Under the pieces are notes generated by a model that saw only the letters and a list, made by a program, of their open reading frames with translations, did no database searches and was not told the DNA's origin. This document shows, piece by piece, positions 25,967 to 35,436 of a stretch of 64,000 nt of DNA. Source of the DNA: Pirellulales bacterium (GTDB lineage Bacteria; Planctomycetota; Planctomycetia; Pirellulales; JACPPG01); contig DASYDW010000019.1 in NCBI GenBank assembly GCA_036499395.1, forward strand, positions 124,001 through 188,000, in the 5' to 3' direction. The position numbers and the translations under genes were made by a program. The stretch's first letter is position 1. Each line of letters opens with the position of its first letter.

Positions 25967-27775
25967 CTACTCCCCGCTGGTATCCAGCACGGCGAGAAAG
26001 GCCTTTTGGGGGATGTCGACGCTGCCGACCGATTTCATCCGCTTCTTGCCTTCGCGCTGCTTGGCCCACAGTTTGCGTTTGCGGGTGATGTCGCCGCCGT
26101 AGCATTTGGCCGTGACGTTCTTGCGCATGGCAGAGATTGTTTCGCGGGCGATGATGCGGCTGCCGATGGCCGCTTGGATCGCGACTTCGAACATGTGGCG
26201 GTCGATCTCGCTGCGCAGTTTCTTGACAACGGCCCGGCCGCGACGGTCGGCGTCCTTGCGATCGCAAATGATCGACAGCGCATCGACCCGGTTGCCACCG
26301 ACCAGAATATCCATGCGCACCAGATCGGCCGGGTAATACCCCAGCAGCTCGTAGTCCATGGTGCCGTAGCCACGCGTGCAACTTTTCAGCTTGTCGTGCA
26401 TGTCGTAGATCACCTCGGCCAGCGGCAGGTCGTAGACCAGCATGGCACGGGTCGGAGACAAATATTCGGTGCGGACATAGATGCCGCGGCGGTCGTTGCA
26501 GAGCTGCATCACCGGGCCGATCACTTCGCTGGGCAGCACGAAGCTGACGCGCACAATCGGTTGCCGGAATTCTTCGATCTCGCCGGCGTCGGGAACTTTT
26601 TGCGGATTGTAAATCCGCATGGTTTCGCCGTTCTTCGTGAGGATCTCGTACGTGACGTTGGGAGCCGTTTGCACCAGGTCGAGATCGGCCTCGCCTTCCA
26701 ATCGCTGCTGCACGATCTCCATGTGCAGCAGGCCCAAAAAGCCGCAGCGGAAACCGAAGCCCAGTGCGTCGCTCGTCTCGGGCTCGAACTCGAAGCTGGG
26801 ATCATTGATCGCGAGCTTCGAGAGCGCGTCGCGCAGCTCTTCGAAGTCCTGGCCGTCTGACGGGTAAAGCCCGCAAAAGACCATCCGCTTAGGTTCTTGA
26901 TAGCCGGGGAGCGCCACGCCCGCGGGCTCGCCGTTGGTGGTGACGGTATCGCCGATGTGGACTTGATTGAGCGTCTTGATATTGCAAATCAAGTAGCCGA
27001 CTTGCCCGGCCTGCAATTGATCGCACGGACGCCGTTGCGGCGCGAACTGGCCCAGTTCGAGCACCTCGTGGACGTAGCCGGTTTTGATGAAGCGGATTTT
27101 CTGATTCTTGCGGACCGTGCCATTCATTACACGGACATAGGTGATGGCGCCGCGGAACTCGTCGTAATGCGAATCGAAAACCATCGCCTGCAGCGGCGAC
27201 TCGGGATCACCCGAGGGGGGCGGGATCCGCTCGACGACGGCCGCGAGCACGGCTTCGACCCCTTTGCCCGTCTTTCCGCTGGCCGGCAGAACGTCGGCGG
27301 GATCGATGCCGAGCACGGTCTCCATCTCTTGCATGACTTCGTCGGGCCGAGCGTTGATTAGGTCGATCTTATTGAGCACCGGCACGATCGACAGATCGCT
27401 GGCCATCGCGGCCAAGGCGTTGGCAACCGTTTGCGCCTCGACCCCTTGGCAAGCGTCGACCAGCAGTAGCGCCCCCTCGCAGCAGGCGAGGCTGCGCGAA
27501 ACCTCGTACTGAAAATCGACGTGACCCGGCGTGTCGATCAGATTCAGCTCGTATTTCTGGCCGTTGTGGACAAACGGCATGGCCACGGCGCGGGCCTTGA
27601 TCGTGATGCCGCGCTGGCGTTCCAGATCCATGTCGTCCAGAGTCTGCTCGCGCAGCTCGCGCTTGGCGACGGTGCCGGTCACTTCCAACAATCGATCGGC
27701 GAGCGTGCTCTTGCCGTGATCAATGTGGGCAATGATCGAGAAATTGCGGATGTGTTTGCTTTCGAGCTTTGCCAA
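25967..27775 (-). CDS. lepA: Elongation factor 4 (back-translocating GTPase)
   Basis: Ribosome-associated GTPase, 602 aa from a TTG at 27775, which has an agggaagg ribosome binding site about 6 bp upstream; another TTG at 27796 would add 7 residues but has no site. G1 is 'AHIDHGKSTLADRL', G2 in 'RGITIKARAV', G3 'DTPGHVDFQYEV', G4 'NKIDL'. Later domains and the LepA-specific C-terminus with basic 'MRKNVTAKCYGGDITRKRKL' are complete. Length is usual for the family. Confidence 0.97.
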   Translation of the reverse strand: MAKLESKHIRNFSIIAHIDHGKSTLADRLLEVTGTVAKRELREQTLDDMDLERQRGITIKARAVAMPFVHNGQKYELNLIDTPGHVDFQYEVSRSLACCEGALLLVDACQGVEAQTVANALAAMASDLSIVPVLNKIDLINARPDEVMQEMETVLGIDPADVLPASGKTGKGVEAVLAAVVERIPPPSGDPESPLQAMVFDSHYDEFRGAITYVRVMNGTVRKNQKIRFIKTGYVHEVLELGQFAPQRRPCDQLQAGQVGYLICNIKTLNQVHIGDTVTTNGEPAGVALPGYQEPKRMVFCGLYPSDGQDFEELRDALSKLAINDPSFEFEPETSDALGFGFRCGFLGLLHMEIVQQRLEGEADLDLVQTAPNVTYEILTKNGETMRIYNPQKVPDAGEIEEFRQPIVRVSFVLPSEVIGPVMQLCNDRRGIYVRTEYLSPTRAMLVYDLPLAEVIYDMHDKLKSCTRGYGTMDYELLGYYPADLVRMDILVGGNRVDALSIICDRKDADRRGRAVVKKLRSEIDRHMFEVAIQAAIGSRIIARETISAMRKNVTAKCYGGDITRKRKLWAKQREGKKRMKSVGSVDIPQKAFLAVLDTSGE

Positions 27776-27888
27776 CGTCGGCCTTCCCTTGTCCAACTGT
27801 TATTGAACTCTTGTACGTTAGTACTTCGAGCAAGGGAGAGAGCGAGGCGGCGCGACGGCCGTCACGGTTCGTTCCCTGCCCGGGCTGA

Positions 27889-28920
27889 TCAGGCTTGTTC
27901 CTGACGGAGATGCTCTTGCCGGGCGACTCCGGCGGCGCCGATGAAACCCGCATCGCCCCCCAGCGAGGCAAAATCGATGACGGTTTTCTCGGCCAGCACG
28001 GGAAACGCACGGCGGCGCACTTCGGACCGCACGGTTTCGAGGAAATTCTTGCCGAGCGGTTTTTCGTGGCCACCAAATGTCATCGCCCCGCCCAGCACGA
28101 TGCCGTTAGGGTCGATGGTGTGCATCAAGTTGACGACTCCCACGGCCAGGTACCGCGCGGTCTCGAGTACGAGTTCCAGTGCCAGTTCGTCCCCTGCCTC
28201 GGCGGCCTGGGCGAGCAGCAGCGGTGTGATCGGTTCTTTGCCCAAATGGGTCAAGGACGTGGGGCGCCCTTCGGCCAGAGCTTCGTTCACGCGGCGGACG
28301 ACCCCTTTGGCGCTGCAAAACGCCTCGAGGTGGCCACGCTGCCCGCACGAGCAAAGCGGTGCGTCAGGGCGACAGTCAATAATAACATGCCCGCACTCGG
28401 CGCCGTGGCTATGCTCGCCCCGCAGCACCATGTCGTCGACAACGATGCCGCAGCCGATGCCGGTGCCGAGGGTGAACATAACCATGCTGCGCAGGGCAGA
28501 TCCGCTGCCGACCCAAAACTCGCCGTAGGCGGCGGCATTGGCGTCGTTTTCGAAGCTGACCGGCAGGCCGGCGTGCGAAGCCAGGCGGTCGCGAATCGGG
28601 AAATTGGTCCAGCCGGCCAGGTTCGGCGGATCCAGCAGCATGCCGGCCGGAATGTCCATCGTGCCGGGGGAACCGAGTCCGATGCGGGCCACCTGATCGG
28701 GCCGAGCCCCCGCTTTTTCCAGAGCCTGATGCACCGCGGCGCCCATGCGGCGGGCGCCATCTTCGGGCCCTTTCGTGGCGTCGGTATCCACGCTCAACCA
28801 CGACAGGGGCCGGCCGAGGTCGTCGACAACGCCGACCTTGATGCTGGTTCCTCCCAGGTCGACCCCTACGAAGAGCGGTGCCTGAGCCTGGTCGATCGGG
28901 ATGAACTTAATCTGGGGCAT
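27889..28920 (-). CDS. ROK-family sugar kinase (probable glucokinase)
   Basis: 343 aa from ATG 28920. ATP-dependent hexose kinase. The phosphate motif is 'FVGVDLGGTSIKVGVVDD'; the sugar site includes 'ENDANAAAYGE', 'LGTGIGCGIVVDD' and 'GHVIID'. The zinc loop reads 'CSCGQRGHLE', with His where the ROK signature usually has the third Cys of CxCGxxGCxE. 'GIVLGGAMTFGG' supports a kinase rather than a repressor, and there is no N-terminal HTH. Followed 93 bp later by lepA on the same strand. Glucose is the likeliest substrate by family; not proven. Confidence 0.9.
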   Translation of the reverse strand: MPQIKFIPIDQAQAPLFVGVDLGGTSIKVGVVDDLGRPLSWLSVDTDATKGPEDGARRMGAAVHQALEKAGARPDQVARIGLGSPGTMDIPAGMLLDPPNLAGWTNFPIRDRLASHAGLPVSFENDANAAAYGEFWVGSGSALRSMVMFTLGTGIGCGIVVDDMVLRGEHSHGAECGHVIIDCRPDAPLCSCGQRGHLEAFCSAKGVVRRVNEALAEGRPTSLTHLGKEPITPLLLAQAAEAGDELALELVLETARYLAVGVVNLMHTIDPNGIVLGGAMTFGGHEKPLGKNFLETVRSEVRRRAFPVLAEKTVIDFASLGGDAGFIGAAGVARQEHLRQEQA

Positions 28921-29446
28921 TGGGCAAGGGTAGGCGGCCAGGCAAGACCGGTCGAACAGGGCGACCAGCAGTGAGTCGGCAGTAGGAGGTGCGCACAGAG
29001 GCACGGCCGCCAGAAGTATAGGTTTAACCCCTCCCACTGGCAATCGCAGGTACGCGGTCGATTCACGACCATCGGCGCTGCGCAACGCCGTGGAAAATCA
29101 CGTTTTAGTGCAGTCGGGCGCTATCGCGCGATGAGGGCCGCGCCTGGATTTCACAGAGCCTGTTTGTTAGGCTTGCGGCGTCGAGCGATTACTGGGGCGC
29201 GCTCGATCGAGATCGGCAGGAGTTTTCGCAAGGATGTGGAACCTGGAGCAACGTTCCGGTCCGTGCGCCGCGGTCTCGGCGATCCTATCTACGGCACCGG
29301 CGCCCCGTCGATCCTGGCCTGTTTCCGTGCGCCTGTGTCCTTTGTGCCTGGGCGGTTGCGCGAACCGAACGGCGGCTGCCGTGTTCGCTTCAGGAACAAA
29401 TCCTGGGCGCGGCGTCGATTCTCTGTCTATCGAGTGAGGACTGGTT
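28921..29446. other. Divergent intergenic region (ROK kinase / acylase)
   Basis: About 525 bp with no supported gene. The right end has gtgagga (29434-29440), the ribosome binding site for the acylase at 29447. Open frames on both strands translate to composition without family likeness. Confidence 0.4.
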
Positions 29447-31720
29447 ATGACTTTCCTGTCGGCTGCTGGTGGCGCGTTTCGAGCGAAGCGGGCCGATTGG
29501 ATGTTGCTGCCGGTGTGCTGCTTGACGCCGGCCATCATGTTGCTCATTACCTCGCCGGTTGTGTACGCGGCCGGTGATGCGACGGCGCCTGTTTCGGCCA
29601 AGCAAGAAGAATTGGCCAGCAAGGTCGTGATCTATCGCGACAATTACGGGACGCCGCACATCGACGGCGAGAACGACGCCGCCACGATCTTCGGCTTCGC
29701 TTACGCGCAGGCCGAGGATTTTTTCTGGCAGATCGAGGACACCTACATTCTCGGCCTGGGACGATATGCCGAGATTCTCGGTCCGAAGGGGCTGAACTCC
29801 GACTTGTTGAATCGCGCCTACGAGATCGTGCCGCGCTCGCAGCAAGATTACGATCAGCTCGAGCCGGACGTAAAGGTGATCTGCGAATCGTACGTTGACG
29901 GATTGAACTACTACCTGGCGACCCACCCCGAGGTGAAGCCGCGTCTGCTCAAGCACTTTGAGCCGTGGTACGTGCTGGCGTTCGGCCGGCAGCTAACGAT
30001 CGAGCTGTGCTTTCGCTACACGCGGCTATCGAGCAATTTCATGCCGCGCACGACCCCCTCGATCTCGGGCGCGGTGGGATCGAACGCCTGGGCGATCGCC
30101 CCGTCGCGCACCAAGAATAAACACGCGATGCTGATGGCAAATCCGCACCAGCCGTGGTTCGGCTTTGGCCAAATGTATGAAGCGCATCTGCGCAGCGGCG
30201 AAGGGTGGAATTTCAGCGGCTCGACGTTCTTCGGCAGCCCGTTACCGACGATCGGCCACAACGAGGACGCCGGTTGGAGTTTCACGGTCAACGAACCGGA
30301 CATCGCCGACGTATGGCGTGAAACGTTCGACGATCCGAACGATCCGTTGAAGTACCGCTATGGCGATGGTTATCGGAAGGCCACGGAATGGAAAGAGACG
30401 GTACGTGTACGGCAAGGCGTGACCGTCAAGGACAAGACGTACACCTTCCGGAAGACCCATCACGGGCCGATCGTGGCCAAGGAAGGGAAGACGCAGTTTA
30501 CCGCGCAGATCGGCAAGCTGTACGACGCACTGCTATTGCGGCAGATGAGCATCCTGATGCGGGCGAAAAACGTCAACGACTTCAAACGCGGCATGGGGAC
30601 GTTGAACTTCGCGATCATGAACGCCGTCTATGCGGACCGGCACGGCGACATTTTCTATCTCTACAACGGCACAATTCCGCGGCGCGATCCACAATTCGAC
30701 TGGAGCAAACCGGTCGACGGCAGCGATCCACGCACCGAATGGCAGGGCTATCACACGGTCGACGAATTGCCGCAGGTGCTGAATCCCCCCTCGGGCTTTG
30801 TGCAGAACTGCAATTCGAGCCCTTTCACGGTGACTGACGACGGCAATGCGCCGCTTGGGAATTTTCCCAATTACATGGCCGAGGATAAAAACGACGATAA
30901 GCGACGGGCCAAGATCTCGCGGCAAATCCTGCGCAACATGCACGACGTGACGCTGGCCGACGTCGAACGATCAGCCTTCGACACGACGTTGTATTGGGCG
31001 CAGGTCGAGCTGCCGAAATACGCCCGGGCGCTCGAGACGCTGAAGGTCAGCGATCCGCAACTGGCCGAACGCGTGGCGCCGTACCTGGCGCATTTGCTCG
31101 ACTGGGATTTCCGCGTGACGAACGAGTCGACGCAGGCTCCGTTGTGCGTCGAATGGTACGAAGACCTGTACGGCAGCAACTATCCCGGCGAAACGATGAA
31201 GCAGGCCTATCAGGGAGATGTTGCCCTGCAACTGGCGGCGCTCGTGCAAGCGGCGTCGAAATTGCAAACGACCTACGGCACCTGGAAGGTCGCGTACGGC
31301 GATGTCTATCGCATCCAGCGACATGCCGACGTGGCCGAGCTGATTGATATCCCGTTCGACGATGCCCTGCCCAGCTTGCCGTGCATCGGCTCGCACGGGC
31401 CCATGGGCGTCGTGTTCACGCAATATTACACGCCCACGATTCAGATTCCGTTCGTGAAGTCGCTGAAGAAGCACTACGGCGTGGTCGGTCTGACCTACCT
31501 GGGCGTGTTCGAATTCGGCGAGAAGATCACAGGCGGAACGTTGCTGCAATTCGGCTCGAGCGGCGACCCGAACTCGCCTCATTATTTCGATCAGGCCAAG
31601 CTATTGTCCGAAACGAAAACGAAGCCGCACCTGTTCTATTGGGACGATGTGAAAGCAGCCAGCCGCAAGCCATACCATCCAGGCGAGCCGGCAACGGAAA
31701 CGGCGCGCAAAGCCAAGTAG
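29447..31720 (+). CDS. Penicillin acylase-family amidase (Ntn hydrolase, S45)
   Basis: 757 aa from ATG 29447 with gtgagga upstream. A signal peptide ends near 'SPVVYAAGD' (about 42). An alpha-chain region with 'RDNYGTPHIDGENDAATIF' and 'GFAYAQAEDFFWQIED' is followed by the self-cleavage site: Ser212 in 'GSNAWAIAP' would become the N-terminal nucleophile of the beta chain. Oxyanion and hydrophobic-pocket segments ('NPHQPWFGFG', 'GHNEDAGWSFTVNEPD') fit aculeacin/acyl-homoserine-lactone acylases. It probably cleaves long-chain acyl amides in the periplasm, possibly quorum signals or lipopeptides; substrate is inferred only at the class level. Confidence 0.92.
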   Translation: MTFLSAAGGAFRAKRADWMLLPVCCLTPAIMLLITSPVVYAAGDATAPVSAKQEELASKVVIYRDNYGTPHIDGENDAATIFGFAYAQAEDFFWQIEDTYILGLGRYAEILGPKGLNSDLLNRAYEIVPRSQQDYDQLEPDVKVICESYVDGLNYYLATHPEVKPRLLKHFEPWYVLAFGRQLTIELCFRYTRLSSNFMPRTTPSISGAVGSNAWAIAPSRTKNKHAMLMANPHQPWFGFGQMYEAHLRSGEGWNFSGSTFFGSPLPTIGHNEDAGWSFTVNEPDIADVWRETFDDPNDPLKYRYGDGYRKATEWKETVRVRQGVTVKDKTYTFRKTHHGPIVAKEGKTQFTAQIGKLYDALLLRQMSILMRAKNVNDFKRGMGTLNFAIMNAVYADRHGDIFYLYNGTIPRRDPQFDWSKPVDGSDPRTEWQGYHTVDELPQVLNPPSGFVQNCNSSPFTVTDDGNAPLGNFPNYMAEDKNDDKRRAKISRQILRNMHDVTLADVERSAFDTTLYWAQVELPKYARALETLKVSDPQLAERVAPYLAHLLDWDFRVTNESTQAPLCVEWYEDLYGSNYPGETMKQAYQGDVALQLAALVQAASKLQTTYGTWKVAYGDVYRIQRHADVAELIDIPFDDALPSLPCIGSHGPMGVVFTQYYTPTIQIPFVKSLKKHYGVVGLTYLGVFEFGEKITGGTLLQFGSSGDPNSPHYFDQAKLLSETKTKPHLFYWDDVKAASRKPYHPGEPATETARKAK

Positions 31721-31771
31721 TTACAGGACTGCAGCGGCCGGTGTGTTCACGCCGCGCGGCCAGCAAGATCC

Positions 31772-31863
31772 GTAGGGTGTGTCCGCGACACACCACATCG
31801 ATTCTGCCCACAACTTGGCAAGTGTTTTCAGATCGATAAGGCGGTGCGTCGAGGACGTCCCTC
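31772..31863. repeat. MITE-like palindromic-ended element, copy A
   Basis: About 92 bp: left hairpin gtagggtgtgtccgcgacac..., a spacer with cttggcaagtgttttca, and right hairpin ggtgcgtcgaggacg. Aligns over its length with copy B (32705-32798). The right end here is decayed (gtccctc instead of gcaccctac). With copy B it brackets the orphan gene at 31904. Confidence 0.7.
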
Positions 31864-31903
31864 GCTGATTGACAATCTGCAATAAACGTCGCATCGTATC
31901 TCC

Positions 31904-32674
31904 ATGCTTCGCGCCGAGCCCGACACGAAATACGTTGTTTACCCCTCATGGGCTGAGTTGAGCTACAAGTGGGCGGACTTGCCACGGCTGCTCGCCAATC
32001 CGCTGGAAAGCGGATACCTCGATCCTACGAAAGGCTGGTGGGCATTAGGTTATCCCGATACTATCGCTCCCTGTTCTTTCATCGATGGTCCATTTGGCGG
32101 CGGGATTGTCGTTGCTGATCACGTGCCACGCATGTGGATGCCAGCCCTAATTCTTCAAAAGGAGGCAAATCTCTGTCGGGCTGAAGGGCAGGTAGTCTCG
32201 TCTGACAAGCTGCCATGTTGGGTTGGGTACCTTGAGCCCTACGATGATCCGCTGCTCAATGCGCTTGAGGGTAAGCAGCGAACTCGTAACTATCTCTGCA
32301 GCGCAACCCTGGAAAACATAGAAGCTGAGCCCGAGTCGCATTACTGGGTTATCGCATACGAGGGAAAGAGTGAGCCCGACGGCCTTGGTGATTTGCCTAC
32401 GTGGGCACGTTGTTTTGAATTGGAAGTCTCGCGGGCTGAAAGCATCTCGCAACCGCTTCGTCAGGAAACTTCCGACTGGTTTCGCAATCCGAAACAGAGC
32501 TTCGCATGGTACACCGTTAGGAACTACAAGCCTTTGGTTGGTTACTGTTACGCCTTGGTGGTCTACTTGGCTCTCCATCTCAGGAAAATCGCTGGTCGCC
32601 GCATGCGATCGATGCACATGCTGGCAAGCATCGAACGAAAGCCGAATATACGGAAATTTTGGCCCCGGCGGTAA
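31904..32674 (+). CDS. Orphan protein bracketed by repeats
   Basis: 256 aa, not recognised. The sequence looks like real protein: 'GWWALGYPDTIAPCSFIDG', Trp- and Tyr-rich blocks, 'LPTWARCFELEVSRAE', and a possible membrane helix near the end (about 222-240, 'GYCYALVVYLALHL'). Base composition and codon choice are visibly less GC-rich than the neighbours, which suggests transfer. No ribosome binding site precedes the ATG at 31904, so the start is uncertain; a ttgaca box lies at 31869 without a clear -10. Two copies of a ~93-bp element flank it. It could be an accessory gene carried with the repeats, or a decaying one. Confidence 0.5.
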   Translation: MLRAEPDTKYVVYPSWAELSYKWADLPRLLANPLESGYLDPTKGWWALGYPDTIAPCSFIDGPFGGGIVVADHVPRMWMPALILQKEANLCRAEGQVVSSDKLPCWVGYLEPYDDPLLNALEGKQRTRNYLCSATLENIEAEPESHYWVIAYEGKSEPDGLGDLPTWARCFELEVSRAESISQPLRQETSDWFRNPKQSFAWYTVRNYKPLVGYCYALVVYLALHLRKIAGRRMRSMHMLASIERKPNIRKFWPRR

Positions 32675-32704
32675 CGGTGCGGATGGCGGTCTTGCTTGAA
32701 ACTC

Positions 32705-32798
32705 GTATGGTGTATCCGTGACACGCCGATGCTACTCTGGTCGTGAATTGACAACGTGTTATCAAAATAGAAGCCGGTGCGTCGAGGACGCACCCTAC
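32705..32798. repeat. MITE-like palindromic-ended element, copy B
   Basis: 94 bp: left end gtatggtgtatccgtgacac, spacer with attgacaacgtgttatca, right hairpin ggtgcgtcgaggacgcaccctac. Ends are inverted relative to each other (gta..ggtg and caccctac). Homologous to copy A; half copies lie at 34438-34460 and about 35385-35402. Confidence 0.75.
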
Positions 32799-32829
32799 AA
32801 CTACTGCGTAATGTAGTGTCGGGGCGACA

Positions 32830-34290
32830 ATGAAAACTTGTTACGCGAGCGCGCGAGCCACGGTTTTCTGCTGTTGGCTAGTTCTGGCGACGCTCTGCGG
32901 CGATGTGGTCGCAGACGAAGTTGCTCCACGGGCGATTCGCTACGAATCGGGGCGCCGGTTGCGCCAATTCGAAAGCGCCTGGCGACAAACGTCCGATACG
33001 GTGGCACGTCGACGTGCGATTGCACCGCTGAAGCAAGCCGTCAATCAGTTTTTGGGCGGCAAGCAAATCGCAGCCGTCCGATCGCTAGGTGAAGCGCGAC
33101 TGGCGCTCGCTCACTCCGACGATTATCCGTCCGACGTGCTCTGGGCCGAATCGCTTTACCTCGAATTCAGCAGACGGCTACTCGACGCGGATGATACGAC
33201 GCTCACGGTTGCGATTCGCGAGCTGTACGAAACAGGGTCGTCGGTGCCAGCGGGGGCGCGCGTCGTAGCCTCGATCGAGCGAGTTGGTGAGCCACGGCCC
33301 GTGAAAGTTGAGTTCCCGATCGAGCAACTTCCGAGCGATATTTCGATGCCCCTCGCCGGCCTGGGCGAAGGGGATTTCGCCCTAAGTGTTGTGATCGATG
33401 ACAAGAATGGTCGACTGGCGTCCGCCGCGTATCGATTCTCGCTGGTGAAGAATCTTTCAGCACGCCTGGCTGCCGCCGCTGCCGCGCTCGACTTTTCGAA
33501 AGACGCGAGGAGCATCGATCGTGAATCGATAATCGCGCTGGTGAAACTTCTCACCGGATTGGCCGGCGGCGACGTGCTCGAGACCGAATATCCGGCCGCA
33601 CGCTTGATGTCCGAGATCGAACAGGCGATCGCCACGACCAAAACCGGCGAGACGTTTTATAATAGCGCACGCGCCGGCGAATTCTGGTTGCGCGTACCGA
33701 TCGGCGACCAGTCCTGGCCCGTGCGAATCTTCGTGCCACCGGCAGCCGAGGCGGACGGGGCCAGTCCGTTAGTCGTGGCCTTACACGGTGCGGGGGGAAG
33801 TGAGAACTTGTTCTTCGATGGTTACGGCGAGGGAGCCATTAAGAACGAGTGTCAGCACCGTGGCTGGATCGTCGTCTCGCCGAGAACCGAAGGTTTTGGG
33901 CTGTTGCCCGTCGAGCAACTGGTCGAAGCGCTCGGTAAGAACTACGCGATCGATCGAGAGCACGTGTACCTGATAGGGCATTCCATGGGGGCACTGCAAG
34001 CCACGGCGGCAGCGCAAGCCCGACCTGATTTCTACACGGCGGTGGCTGCGCTAGGCGGTGGCGGTGTCGTGAAGCCGAGCGACGCCATCAAGCTGCTGCC
34101 GTATTACGTAGCCGCGGGCCGAGAGGACTTCGCGCTCGCGGGCGTCGAACGATTAGTCAGCAACTTGCGCAAAGCGGGAGTCGAGAAGGTCGTATTCCGC
34201 GAATACCCCGACGTCGAACACTTGCTGATCGTCCAAGAATCGCTGCCCGAGGTGTTTCAGTTCTTCGACGAAGCCGCGAACGCAAAGTGA
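32830..34290 (+). CDS. Exported alpha/beta hydrolase
   Basis: 486 aa. Signal peptide 'MKTCYASARATVFCCWLVLA...VVA'. A helical N-terminal half (about 35-270) has no recognisable domain. The C-terminal half is an alpha/beta hydrolase: 'LVVALHGAGGSENLFF' with the oxyanion HGAGG, nucleophile Ser in 'YLIGHSMGALQA', Asp in 'AAGREDFALAG', and His in 'YPDVEHLLIV'. It resembles polyhydroxybutyrate-depolymerase or feruloyl-esterase-type enzymes; substrate unknown. ATG at 32830, just after element copy B. Confidence 0.85.
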   Translation: MKTCYASARATVFCCWLVLATLCGDVVADEVAPRAIRYESGRRLRQFESAWRQTSDTVARRRAIAPLKQAVNQFLGGKQIAAVRSLGEARLALAHSDDYPSDVLWAESLYLEFSRRLLDADDTTLTVAIRELYETGSSVPAGARVVASIERVGEPRPVKVEFPIEQLPSDISMPLAGLGEGDFALSVVIDDKNGRLASAAYRFSLVKNLSARLAAAAAALDFSKDARSIDRESIIALVKLLTGLAGGDVLETEYPAARLMSEIEQAIATTKTGETFYNSARAGEFWLRVPIGDQSWPVRIFVPPAAEADGASPLVVALHGAGGSENLFFDGYGEGAIKNECQHRGWIVVSPRTEGFGLLPVEQLVEALGKNYAIDREHVYLIGHSMGALQATAAAQARPDFYTAVAALGGGGVVKPSDAIKLLPYYVAAGREDFALAGVERLVSNLRKAGVEKVVFREYPDVEHLLIVQESLPEVFQFFDEAANAK

Positions 34291-34309
34291 GGAAGAGCGA
34301 CTGATGTTG

Positions 34310-34341
34310 CATGCTTATTCCGCTATCGCGGAAAAAGCATG
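34310..34341. repeat. Palindromic repeat, relative of 4507-4539
   Basis: catgcttattccgc paired with gcggaaaaagcatg around a 4-bp loop. Its reverse complement differs from the unit at 4507-4539 mainly in the loop and one arm base. It lies 20 bp after the hydrolase stop codon and may serve as a transcript end. Confidence 0.75.
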
Positions 34342-34437
34342 GCACGATTGCGGCGCAATGTGCGCTGTCATAGTGACGCTGCGACGCAGCTTCTTCTAAT
34401 CTGCGAAAATCGGCGCAAACTGCGGACGACAAAGCTT

Positions 34438-34460
34438 GGTGCGTCGAGGACGCACCCTAC
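34438..34460. repeat. Half copy of the palindromic-ended element
   Basis: ggtgcgtcgaggacgcaccctac, identical to the right hairpin of copy B (32705-32798), without the rest of the element. It overlaps the space just past the stop of the minus-strand gene at 34479. Confidence 0.75.
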
Positions 34461-34478
34461 AACCACAGATTGCTACGA

Positions 34479-35048
34479 CTACAGCGGTCGGCGCGGAAGT
34501 TGGCGCGGGAAGGGAAGCGGCGCGACCGGTGGCAACGGGCCGGAGCCCGATTCTTTCCAGCCGCGGCGGTCTTCTTCGCTGGCGTAATAGCGCAGCCAGA
34601 CTTCGGGATCGCCGCCGGCATCGGCGCAATCCCAGTGAAGATAATTGTCCGACCGCTCCAGCTTCTTTTCCGGCGACGACAGAATGTCCCGATAGATCAG
34701 GCAATAGAGTTGCCGATCCGACAAGTGATCGGTGAAGTCAAGCACGATCCGCTTGTCGTACAGCCGCTGGATCGTGTCCCACAAAAGATCGTGCAGTTGC
34801 TCGTCGTTCAGCGCGTCAGGGCGGGGCAGTTCGAGCTTTGGCTCGAACCATTCGCCGATCGGCAAAACGGGCGCCCGCTCCCAGGCCAGCATGCTGGCCA
34901 GGTATTCGTTCTCGACGCGCGTGGGGAGCTCGCCGACGTTCAACTGGCTGATCGAGTCGTCGAGGAATGGCTCAAGCTCGTCACGCAACTGCGCGTTGCG
35001 CAACAAGTGATCGACCTCGTCCGATCGTGAATATGAAGCTTCTGACAT
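34479..35048 (-). CDS. Conserved planctomycete protein of unknown function
   Basis: 189 aa from ATG 35048. Acidic, with no signal peptide and no membrane helix. Blocks 'LPIGEWFEPKLELPRPD', 'LYDKRIVLDFTDHLSDRQLY', 'YRDILSSPEKKLE', 'YLHWDCADAGGDPEVWLRYY' and a Pro-rich end 'PPVAPLPFPRQLPRRPL' look strongly conserved in style; I recall similar unnamed proteins from planctomycetes but cannot verify this. Cytoplasmic. It lies downstream of csrA on the same strand, 388 bp away. Confidence 0.75.
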   Translation of the reverse strand: MSEASYSRSDEVDHLLRNAQLRDELEPFLDDSISQLNVGELPTRVENEYLASMLAWERAPVLPIGEWFEPKLELPRPDALNDEQLHDLLWDTIQRLYDKRIVLDFTDHLSDRQLYCLIYRDILSSPEKKLERSDNYLHWDCADAGGDPEVWLRYYASEEDRRGWKESGSGPLPPVAPLPFPRQLPRRPL

Positions 35049-35436
35049 AGTGTGGATGACCCAACCTGCACTCTTGAGATGCCTGTTCACGTGCCTTGAA
35101 CTTTGAATTTAACAGCAATTGCAAAGCGATCAATAGTTCTGCGCAATTGCCGTGAGCGCTTCTTACACTTGTGGGGCGAATGCACCACTACGACCGTAAC
35201 AACGTGGCGGCGCAACCCGCACGACCGGCAAAGTCACGGCAAACTTCCCCAATAATGTGCGAACAAGACTGAAGGTCGAAGTTGAAAAGTCGAACTTTTG
35301 TAGACAGGTTGCCAACGGATCGAGATCACACCGCGCTGTTGCGAGACGGAATGCATCAGTAACATCTGCGGCGCAATACGCCGCTGCGTCCTCGACGCAC
35401 ACGTTTGCTTAATTCAGCCAACGAAATCGGCTGCTG
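35049..35436. other. Intergenic region with repeat fragment
   Basis: 388 bp between csrA and the protein at 34479. It holds tgcgtcctcgacgcaca (about 35385-35402), a fragment of the element family at 31772/32705, in inverted orientation. No supported gene. Confidence 0.45.
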
